From Sporisorium sorghi (taxonomy: Eukaryota > Basidiomycota > Ustilaginomycetes > Ustilaginales > Ustilaginaceae), in the NCBI GenBank assembly GCA_023212695.1, contig JALCCG010000230.1, positions 1-31,302 of the forward strand: a DNA stretch of 31,302 bases, written 5' to 3'. The notes below the pieces were generated by a model. It worked only from the letters and a program-made list of their open reading frames with translations. It did no database searches and was not told the DNA's origin. Position 1 is the first letter of the stretch; each line of letters begins with the position of its first letter. Both the position numbers and the translations under genes were made by a program. Of the stretch, positions 7,882 to 15,413 are shown piece after piece.

Positions 7882-10800
7882 CTAACAAAAGTAGATCGCA
7901 TACCTTTCAGCCGGAATCAAGCTGATGGCAGGATGCGAGGGCTCAGGCTTGACCGTGATCTCAAACACGTTGATGCCTCGTTTGGGCAGCAGACGGAGGC
8001 GGCAGTACGAGTAGCCGATCGACATGATGACGCTCTCGTCTTTGCCAGCGTCGGCTTCGGCTGCTTCCAGCAGATCTGGGTCGATGAACGCGTCGACGGC
8101 GGTCCAGCTAGCTGGCGTGCGTTTGCCGTTGAAGAACAGTTCGGGTTGCCAAGGCCACGTGAGGGAGTATTCGCCCTCCGCTGCGTTGATGCCGTTCGTC
8201 GTCGTCGAGGGGACTTTGGCAGGCTCGACAGCCTTGATGGCTTCTTCGTCATGATCAGCAGTGCCGTTGCCATTGACGGAAGCAGTCCCGCCAGCAGCAT
8301 CTTCCATCGACACATCGCCGTCGTTGAGCGAAGGATCGGTCGCAGTCGCTCCCTCGCTCTTCTTATTCGGCCTCGGCTTCTTGTTGAGCATGCGCAAGGG
8401 GAACTCGATCGTGATGCTCGAAGCGTTGGGTGGGATCTGCAGCGTGTGCTGCGTAGCAAGCCCGTTCTTGATCTCCAACGGCGCAACGGCCAACGTCTGG
8501 CCATCGGGTTGCTCCACCTCCATCCCAATGGCAAACGTGGAAATCAGAGGCACACGATCCTCCAACCCTTCCAACGCAGGCGGCTCACGCGCTTCTGCCG
8601 GCAACACGAGCTCCTTGCGTTTCACCGGCGAAGGTGGCTCGCCTACAGCCATGCCACTTCCAAACGGCGAATGAGCCCCACCAACGGCTCCCGATGTGCC
8701 CGGCGGCAGCATCTGGTGCGAAGGCGACGGACTGAGCCCATGCGGATACTGTTGATGTTGTTGCTGCTGTAGCTGAAGTTGTCGTTGATGTTCCAAGTAC
8801 GCCTGCTGCTGTTGCTGCTGTGCTTGCTGCTGTGCTTGCTGCTGTTCTCGCTGCTGACGACGCTGTTGCTGTTGCTGCTGACGCTGCGCGGCTTGTTGCT
8901 GCTGTCGTTGCATCTGCTGCTGTTGTTGCAAGAATTGCTGATGTTGCCATTGCGGCAAGGGTTGCGCTGCGAGTGCAGCCGCCTGTTGCTGCTGCACAAT
9001 GTCCTCCTGCTGCTGTTGCAAAGCTTGCTTACGAAGCATCTCCTCGTGAGCAGCGATCGCGGCTTGACGTGCGGCAGCCTCATGCTTCTTGGGTCGACCG
9101 GGTCCTACACGTCGCTCCAAGAAGGGGTACGGGTTGGATCTGCTTGGCGTGCCTTTACCCGGTGGACGACCCACTGGCCGCTTGGCGCCTTCCGATGTTG
9201 CCACGTGTCGCGGCGACGACGCCGTCGGTGTCATGGTCGTGCCCGGAAACTGCATAGGTCGTCCGGGAGAGTCTACCATGCCCATACCGGGAACACCGGG
9301 CATTCCAGGCATGGCAGCCATAGGAGACATGGACATCGGAGTGGACATGGGCGGTGCCATGGGCATCGAGATCTGCATCGGCATCGGCATCGAGCCTGGA
9401 GCTGAAGCCATCATCGGCAGGTTTGCGCCAGGTGCGGATCCTGCGGGACCAGCCGTCGCAGCCTGCAATGCGGGCGAAGGCGAACCGAAAGCACCAGGCG
9501 ATGCTGCGGGCAAGCCTGGAGCAGCAGCAGACAAGGCTGGGGAGCTGGCAATGCCTGCTGAGCCTAGACGAGCGCGAGACGAAGGCTCGGGACTCTGCGA
9601 CGCGCCCTCTCCCGCAGCTGCCCTAGACACAATCTTCTTGTAGGCTGCCTTGTGAGCCTCGATGGTGCTGTTGGCAGCGAGGTGGAGAGGCAGAGCCGAC
9701 TGCCTCACGTCGTCCTTTTCCAGAGTGAAGCCGTCCTGAATGAGCGCAGGGATAGCCTCGCGTTCAAAGTACTGACGAATCTCGGCAGCGTCCTGCCAGA
9801 CGTTGGAATTGGGAGGGTAGAAGGTCATAGCGTTGTTGAGCATGAGCTCGAGATCCGTAAAGAGAGCATAGGCATTGATGTAGCCCTTTTCATAGACGCG
9901 ATGTTCAATGTCACGCAGGCTGACGGGTCTCGAGATGATCTGGTAGTACTGCGGGTTGGTGCGTCGATCGGGAAGCGCGTCAAAGTTGACGCTGAGCGGA
10001 TAGCCTCGCGAGCTGTTGACGCGACGGAGGTCGTGGATGAGCTGGCGAAGTGTCGCTTTCAAACGCTTGCCTCGCTTGCCCGGCCGCTTGCGACCGTCGA
10101 GCAAGCCGCCCTTTGTGAGCTTGGACGACTCGCCGTCGTTGTCGTCATCGTCGTCAATGTCGTCGTCGTCGTCATCTGCGAGCGAGCTGGGCGTGCCAGC
10201 ACCGGAATAGGGTTGCTGGCTCTGCTGACGAGCGGGTGTCGAGGGCGCGTCTGACGACGACGGCTGCTGTTGGGATGAGCTCGACATTGGCGGGAGCTGT
10301 TGATCTTGCGCTTCCGACTTTGGCTGGACGTTCTCGTTGAGCTTCTGCTGCGATTTTGCAGCGCGCAGCAGGATGCGCTTGGGTCGCGATGGAGTGGCGT
10401 CGGCGGCAGCAGTGGTGGTCGAAGTGGACGGATCAGCGGACGCAGCGTTCGGTTCTGCTTCTGGCAGAGTTTCGACGATGCGAACGTAGTTGATCTTGAC
10501 GAGACTGTGCAGTTCCTTTGCCTTGAGCCAGACAGGGGTGTCGCGGAGGTTGTAGCGTTTCGCGTTGTTGCAGATGGTTTCAAAGTCGTGCTTGACGTCA
10601 GGAAGGGACGTGTAGCTGCGTTGATGGAGCTTGGATTGGATCTCGTCGAGTGCCATAGGCCGCTTGATGATTTCGTAGTAGTCGGGATACTCTTTTGCGT
10701 CAGGAAGTTCGAGAAAGAATTCGTGCAGAGGATCGCCGTCGGAAGGATCGATAGCTTCCATGACCGCGTCCATGAGCCTTTGTCCCTGCTGCGCCACCTG

Positions 10801-10998
10801 TTGGACCGAGAGACTGTGAATTTTGCGCTCGATCGCGCCCATGCCCACTAGGCTCGCCGAAGCGGAAGCGGATGAGCTGGACGAGGGAGCAGCTGCAGAC
10901 GCATCGTCGGCAGATGCGTCGTTGTTCGTGCTGCCGCGAAGGCGTTTGCGGGGTCCATCGACGATGTTCGACGATTCGATTCCGCCTCGTCTTGACAT
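7882..10998 (-). CDS. RSC4: Tandem bromodomain protein, Rsc4-like subunit of a SWI/SNF-class remodeller
   Basis: 1038 residues, nuclear by inference. Bromodomain 1 spans about 65-175, with YPDYYEIIKRPMAL and the acetyl-lysine Asn150 in NNAKRYN. Bromodomain 2 spans about 313-425, with NPQYYQIISRPVSL, but NNAMTFYPPNS has Tyr where the Asn is expected. An acidic run (275-289) lies between them. Next come a Met/Pro-rich linker (529-576), two AT-hook-like motifs (GRPPGKG 610-616, GPGRPKKH 632-639) and a Gln-rich tract (658-750, CAG/CAA-coded). A conserved-looking C-terminal domain (about 795-1038) has ITIEFPLRML, YSLTWPWQPELFFNGKR and Ser/Val-rich strands. Two bromodomains without a BAH domain argue for Rsc4 rather than Rsc1/2. 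The last codons contain a donor-like AG/GTATGC (about 7903), so a spliced alternative end is possible. The main ORF ends ERYAIYFC. Confidence 0.78.
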   Translation of the reverse strand: MSRRGGIESSNIVDGPRKRLRGSTNNDASADDASAAAPSSSSSASASASLVGMGAIERKIHSLSVQQVAQQGQRLMDAVMEAIDPSDGDPLHEFFLELPDAKEYPDYYEIIKRPMALDEIQSKLHQRSYTSLPDVKHDFETICNNAKRYNLRDTPVWLKAKELHSLVKINYVRIVETLPEAEPNAASADPSTSTTTAAADATPSRPKRILLRAAKSQQKLNENVQPKSEAQDQQLPPMSSSSQQQPSSSDAPSTPARQQSQQPYSGAGTPSSLADDDDDDIDDDDDNDGESSKLTKGGLLDGRKRPGKRGKRLKATLRQLIHDLRRVNSSRGYPLSVNFDALPDRRTNPQYYQIISRPVSLRDIEHRVYEKGYINAYALFTDLELMLNNAMTFYPPNSNVWQDAAEIRQYFEREAIPALIQDGFTLEKDDVRQSALPLHLAANSTIEAHKAAYKKIVSRAAAGEGASQSPEPSSRARLGSAGIASSPALSAAAPGLPAASPGAFGSPSPALQAATAGPAGSAPGANLPMMASAPGSMPMPMQISMPMAPPMSTPMSMSPMAAMPGMPGVPGMGMVDSPGRPMQFPGTTMTPTASSPRHVATSEGAKRPVGRPPGKGTPSRSNPYPFLERRVGPGRPKKHEAAARQAAIAAHEEMLRKQALQQQQEDIVQQQQAAALAAQPLPQWQHQQFLQQQQQMQRQQQQAAQRQQQQQQRRQQREQQQAQQQAQQQQQQAYLEHQRQLQLQQQQHQQYPHGLSPSPSHQMLPPGTSGAVGGAHSPFGSGMAVGEPPSPVKRKELVLPAEAREPPALEGLEDRVPLISTFAIGMEVEQPDGQTLAVAPLEIKNGLATQHTLQIPPNASSITIEFPLRMLNKKPRPNKKSEGATATDPSLNDGDVSMEDAAGGTASVNGNGTADHDEEAIKAVEPAKVPSTTTNGINAAEGEYSLTWPWQPELFFNGKRTPASWTAVDAFIDPDLLEAAEADAGKDESVIMSIGYSYCRLRLLPKRGINVFEITVKPEPSHPAISLIPAERYAIYFC

Positions 10999-11194
10999 TG
11001 TGATGTGACTGACTGAGCCACTCGATGCTGAGTGACAAGCACAGTGTGTGTGACTCGCTAGAGAGCTTGTTTAGTCACTCTTTCCGAGATTAAGGCGCAA
11101 GATCCGCAACTGAGCGGACCGACCGAGCTTCAAAGCGTTGTGTTTCGTTTCGTTCACTCTTGCGCAAGTGGGTTGGAACAAGCTCAAGCCTGAT

Positions 11195-11230
<36 letters not shown>
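11195..11230. repeat. (GCA)12 trinucleotide microsatellite
   Basis: Twelve perfect GCA units about 200 bases upstream of the bromodomain start codon. They are outside any called coding region, unlike the CAG-rich tract inside that gene. Confidence 0.95.
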
Positions 11231-11231
<1 letters not shown>

Positions 11232-11765
11232 GCTCGGTCGAATGCGAAAGAGGCTGGCAGTGACGGAACAGCCGAATGAAGGCGATGAAAGCAGCAGCGC
11301 ATTTGTGTCGGATGTGCCGTTGAAATTGAGAGTGGATAATCGATCGTTGACCAAGCGCTTCCTTCCGATGAATGTCGGCTGCGAGTTGGGAGCCACCAGC
11401 TTATTGAAAGGCTGGTGTGTGTTTGTGCGCAGCGAGCAATTTAGGCTGCGAGGGAAAGAGGGACCACTTAGAGTGAAGTCACAAAGAATATATGCTGCTC
11501 CGACCTTGAGTGGACCTTCCTCGTCGTGCAACAAAGTTGTGGCCCCTCTGCGTCTTGTGTGTTCGGCTGTTGCGTTTCGCGAGGCGCGAAAACCAAACCC
11601 GCCTTTCGAAGGACAGAGGTGTCGACCGCGCAGAGAGCCGTCAACGCGTGTGTCGGCGAGAAGAAGAAGAAAAGGCCAGATCGGCACGAGAGAAGTGACG
11701 AAATCGGGCCCCACCGAGAGCTTCAACTCAACTCCCGAAAAGGTAATTTACGGGAAGGGGAAAAG

Positions 11766-11808
<43 letters not shown>

Positions 11809-11815
11809 AAGGGGG

Positions 11816-11874
<59 letters not shown>
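11766..11874. repeat. Two very long adjacent poly-A tracts
   Basis: Forty-one A (11766-11806), then GAAAGGGGG, then fifty-nine A (11816-11874). Such tracts exclude nucleosomes and are unstable in replication and sequencing, so the exact length is uncertain. Confidence 0.9.
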
Positions 11875-11878
<4 letters not shown>

Positions 11879-11938
11879 CGCAGGGTCAGACACACCAACG
11901 TGCCGAGCTGCCCGCGCTTGACTGAGTCTGAACGAGAA

Positions 11939-11991
11939 AGAGGCTGAGGCTGAGGCTGAGGCTGTGTGTGCTGTGCTGTGCTGTGCTGTGG
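11939..11991. repeat. CTGAGG and CTGTG short tandem repeats
   Basis: About four units of CTGAGG pass into about four of CTGTG. They lie just downstream of the poly-A block, in the SCAMP upstream region. Confidence 0.85.
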
Positions 11992-12301
11992 TGTTTGATG
12001 AAAATTTGGGCTTGAGTTGTGTTGTGTCTCATGAGATTCCACGCGCACTTTTTCACAGCTCACACACAGACCACCTCTTCGGCAGCAGTTCTCTTGCGGG
12101 TCACCTTCTCCTCGCTCATCGTCGCCGTGAACGTCGTTGACTGACAACTATCATCATCGTCACAACTTGTCGCCGCGCAGCATCATCGCAAGGGCTTCCA
12201 CTCTCACATACGGGTCGCATCAAAGCGCACAGCCGAACACATCTGACGCTCTCTTCAAAAGGCACACCACATCTGGACCCTCGACCGAGAGACTCTCCGA
12301 A

Positions 12302-13180
12302 ATGGCGACGCCCGCCGACCCCTTCTCGGACCGCAATGCGTTGGACGCAAATCCTTTTGCGGATCCCACGGTGCAAGGCGCGCTGAACGACTCGTCTCGC
12401 ATGTACGCCGGGGCGGACGACGACGTTGCATCCACATACAAGGGCGGCAGCAGCACCACGGACGAAATCCCCACAACGCGCGCCGAGGCGAACCGCATCG
12501 AGGAGCTGCGTCGCAGAGAAGAGGAGCTGGCACGTCGAGAGCGCGACCTCGAGAACCGCGCGGCGCACATCCAAAAGCACGGCCGAAACAACTGGCCCTT
12601 CTTCTACCCGCTCATCTACCACGATATTGAGGCCGAGATCCCGCCGGACAGCCAGCTGATCATGCAGAACCTGTACAAGCTCTGGCTGCTGCTCGTGGCG
12701 ACGCTCATCGTCAACATGGTCGCGTGCATCTTTCTGCTCGTCCAAGGCGCATCGGATGGAGGCAAGGATATGATCTCGGGCATTGTGTACTTGCCCGTCA
12801 TCACGGTGGCCAGCTTCTTGCTTTGGTACAGGCCGATCTACAATGGGTTGATGAAGGAGCACTCGCTGTTCTTCTACGTCTACTTCATCTTTGCCGGTTT
12901 CCATTTGGCGTTTTCGGTGTATGTGTTCCTGGGTATTCCGTCGACCGGCTCGGCGGGGCTGATCAACACCATCCAGGCGTTTGCAGGCGGCAGGATCGTA
13001 GCGGGTGTTTTGGGTGTCATCGCTACGGCAGGATTCGGGTTGCAGGGTCTGGGCAACTTGTGGTACTACAGGCTGATTTGGAAGCACAACAACGAAAAGG
13101 GTCACACGTTTGCCCAGGCCAAGAACGAGCTGGCCACGCACGGCATGAAGGCCTACTTTACGCGTGGGTCGCAGGTGTAG
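12302..13180 (+). CDS. Secretory carrier-associated membrane protein (SCAMP)
   Basis: 292 residues with no intron. The cytosolic N-terminus has one NPF motif (17-19), which binds EH-domain proteins in other SCAMPs, and a charged helix likely to form a coiled coil (59-92). Four membrane segments follow, at about 127-148, 157-176, 188-211 and 231-255. The loop after segment 2, LLWYRPIYNGLM, matches the conserved amphipathic SCAMP loop (WYRPxY), and WPFFYPLIYHDIEAEIP is the typical approach to segment 1. Family members recycle among trans-Golgi, endosome and plasma membrane and take part in exo- and endocytosis. The frame is open further upstream, but I chose 12302 because it has a good context (CGAAATGGCG) and gives the usual length and NPF-bearing N-terminus. 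Confidence 0.92.
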   Translation: MATPADPFSDRNALDANPFADPTVQGALNDSSRMYAGADDDVASTYKGGSSTTDEIPTTRAEANRIEELRRREEELARRERDLENRAAHIQKHGRNNWPFFYPLIYHDIEAEIPPDSQLIMQNLYKLWLLLVATLIVNMVACIFLLVQGASDGGKDMISGIVYLPVITVASFLLWYRPIYNGLMKEHSLFFYVYFIFAGFHLAFSVYVFLGIPSTGSAGLINTIQAFAGGRIVAGVLGVIATAGFGLQGLGNLWYYRLIWKHNNEKGHTFAQAKNELATHGMKAYFTRGSQV

Positions 13181-13994
13181 AGGCGGCAGAGCTAGGCTTG
13201 CCTCCAGCAAACACTTCGTTGCGAACCTCAAACGCGCGCCCCAAGATTGCCCTCCCAGCTCGGCTCTCATCGAACATACCAGTTGCGCGCGCCCCATCCA
13301 TCGGTTGCTGTCTCCTCTTTTGACTGCTTGCTGTTCATGTCCCTGTACTATCTCTGCTTTTTGACGAAATGTAACGAACTTCAGAATCTTGTTCACCGAG
13401 TCATACAGAGTCGTGAGCAGGCAGAGCTACCATCTCAAGCTGTGGATGGTGAGCGGCTTTTTTTCGATATGAGTATGTTAGCTCGACACTGTTGTTGAGG
13501 ATTTCGCGAAAAAAAGGACGTGAATACAAAATCCCTCTCGAGCTGGAATAAGTCGTGTTCTGCTGGCCAGATTTTGAATTTGAGGGGGTATCAAATTTTC
13601 GGTAAATGACTTGCCCGAAAATTTGATACCCCCTTTGGATTTTTGAAAGTGGTGTTGCGCTGCGTTGGTTTCAGAGCAAGCGCTGCGTGCGTGTGTGCGT
13701 GCGTCGCGAGTTGTGCATCTTCTCAGAGCAGCTGAAGAGGGCGACGCATGAGCCATCTCGAGCGAACTCAGACACACGCACGCAGCGCTGCTTCTTCATC
13801 ATCATCCATCATTTCGACATCGTCCACCTCACTTCTGACGGGAATACACCACCTTCTTCGTCGTCGTTTCTTCTGCTCGATCTCCTACGCACCGGCGACA
13901 ACGATACAAACGACATTCCGATCGCGGCTTTTCGATCGAGGCTACATACGCAACCCGCCCATTCACACCTCTCAACCCCGCAGCATCCACGACA
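13181..13994. other. Region between SCAMP and septin genes, with a strong hairpin
   Basis: 814 bases holding the SCAMP 3' flank, then a 20-bp-arm inverted repeat (13583-13634), then the septin promoter and a C/A-rich leader with TCATCATCATC just before the ATG at 13995. Short open frames here have no recognisable homology. No gene seen. Confidence 0.5.
13583..13634. repeat. Perfect inverted repeat, 20-bp arms, 12-base loop
   Basis: The left arm 13583-13602 (AGGGGGTATCAAATTTTCGG) pairs without mismatch with 13615-13634; the loop is TAAATGACTTGC. Chance occurrence of such arms is very unlikely. It could form a hairpin in DNA or RNA. It may be the relic of a miniature transposon or a regulatory palindrome. 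I see no obvious terminal duplication. Confidence 0.93.
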
Positions 13995-14975
13995 ATGACA
14001 GCCGTGATCTCACAAGAGCAGCAGGAGCACACTCCCTTGCAATCCTATGTCGGATTCGACTCGATTACCAAGCAGATCGAGTCGAAGCTGCTCAAGCGTG
14101 GCTTTCAATTCAACGTCATGGTAGTTGGTCAGACGGGTCTGGGCAAATCCACGCTGATCAACACGCTGTTCGCAGCGCACCTTATCGACACCAAAGGCCG
14201 CTTTGCCGCTGACGAAGTGGTGCGTCAAACGACCGAGATCCACCCCGTTTCGCACGTGATTGTCGAAAACGGTGTCAAGCTGCGCCTGAACATCGTCGAC
14301 ACGCCCGGGTACGGCGACCAGGTGAACAACGAGAACTGCTGGGACCCCATCATCAAGTACATCAAGGACCAGCATTCGGCGTATCTGCGCAAAGAGCTCA
14401 CGGCGATGCGCGATAGGTACATCGTGGATACACGTATTCACTGCTGTCTGTTCTTCATCAACCCTACGGGTCACGGGCTGCGTCCGATCGACGTGACGGT
14501 GATGAAGAAGCTCAGCGATGTGGTTAATGTCGTCCCTGTGATCGCTAAGAGCGACTCGCTGACGATGGACGAACGCGATCTGTTCAAGGAGCGCATCCGC
14601 GCCGAGATGCTGTACAACAACATCCGCGCTTATCCGTTCGACAATGACGACTACGAGGAGGAGGAGCGCGAGCTCAACGAGCGCATCCGCACCCTCATCC
14701 CTTTTGCCGTCGTCGGCAGCGAGAAATCGGTGGTTATTGACGGTAAGCAGGTTAGGGGCAGGAAGAACCGTTATGGTGTGGTCAATGTGGAGAATGAGAG
14801 CCACTGCGAGTTTGTCCACCTGCGCAACTTTTTGACGCGCACCCATCTGCAGGACTTGATCGAGACCACGGCGCAGATTCACTACGAGGCGTTCAGGAGC
14901 AAGCAGCTGCTCGCGCTCAAGGAGAGCTCGTCAAAGCAACAGCAGCAGCAGCAGGCGGCTGCCGCTCAGCACTAG
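13995..14975 (+). CDS. CDC10: Septin, Cdc10 class
   Basis: 326 residues with no intron. It is a GTPase that assembles into hetero-oligomeric septin filaments at the bud neck, septum or hyphal tip. The P-loop is GQTGLGKS (45-52), the switch-2 motif DTPGYGD (102-108) and the G4 motif AKSD (184-187). The septin unique element lies near the end (HLRNFLTRTHLQDLIETT). The N-terminus SYVGFDSITKQIESKLLKRGFQFN, directly before the P-loop, matches the Cdc10 type. As in Cdc10, there is no long C-terminal coiled coil. The protein instead ends in a short KQQQQQQAAAAQH tail coded by CAG repeats. The basic stretch before the P-loop (KLLKRG) is the phosphoinositide-binding polybasic region of septins. It converges with the TOR gene. 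Confidence 0.95.
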   Translation: MTAVISQEQQEHTPLQSYVGFDSITKQIESKLLKRGFQFNVMVVGQTGLGKSTLINTLFAAHLIDTKGRFAADEVVRQTTEIHPVSHVIVENGVKLRLNIVDTPGYGDQVNNENCWDPIIKYIKDQHSAYLRKELTAMRDRYIVDTRIHCCLFFINPTGHGLRPIDVTVMKKLSDVVNVVPVIAKSDSLTMDERDLFKERIRAEMLYNNIRAYPFDNDDYEEEERELNERIRTLIPFAVVGSEKSVVIDGKQVRGRKNRYGVVNVENESHCEFVHLRNFLTRTHLQDLIETTAQIHYEAFRSKQLLALKESSSKQQQQQQAAAAQH

Positions 14976-15413
14976 CGAGGTAGCGATGCAATAGGCCGCA
15001 CCAGGGGCGCTTGTATTCCCTCGACAATGTACTGGCGAAAGATTTGAAAGGCTGAAAAGGTTCTGATGAGTCCCAAGTCAAATGTGTGTGCGAGTGTTGC
15101 TCGACAGCGCTGATGTGAGGACCAGAGGCGAAAGGTGCTCTTTTCGAGTGTGCACGCTCGACCCGCTCTTCTCTCCGTCTCATCAGTCAACTCACACCAC
15201 TTCCTTCAGCCGCGAACTCATCCTCGACCACAATCTCACGCAAGACACACCTCCTACCGCTCTCTCGCACACCCTCCCTCGCACATCATTCCTGGCAAAA
15301 CACGCCTACTCACACACCTCTTCCTCCCGCACACACACTCCTCTCTGTGAACTCAAACGATCATGGTTACTCGTATCGCATTACCATCAAAACACCCCCA
15401 CCTCGCGCACCGC
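14976..15413. other. Convergent intergenic region, septin and TOR 3' ends
   Basis: 438 bases. The right half (about 15165-15362) is strongly pyrimidine-rich on the plus strand with many CACACAC and CTCTCTC stretches, resembling the 5' leaders of other genes here although it lies between two 3' ends. No gene called. Confidence 0.4.

Larger units (their letters stand above)
10999..12301. promoter_or_regulatory. Long divergent promoter region between bromodomain gene and SCAMP gene
   Basis: 1303 bases without a convincing gene. It holds (GCA)12 at 11195-11230, poly-A tracts of 41 and 59 bases (11766-11806, 11816-11874) separated by GAAAGGGGG, and short CTGAGG and CTGTG tandem repeats (11939-11991). 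A plus-strand open frame (11242-11925) exists only because A-runs read as polylysine. The last ~180 bases are C/A-rich and look like the SCAMP 5' leader. Confidence 0.6.

Noticed and set aside
7837..7903. Possible terminal intron of the bromodomain gene (donor AG/GTATGC, branch-like CTAAAC, acceptor GATAG)
   Set aside because: The spliced end would be a short basic peptide with no evident homology. The unspliced end is equally plausible, so I kept the simple ORF and only mention the option.
11242..11925. Plus-strand open frame with long polylysine
   Set aside because: The polylysine is merely translated poly-A tracts in an intergenic region. No domain and no plausible start context.
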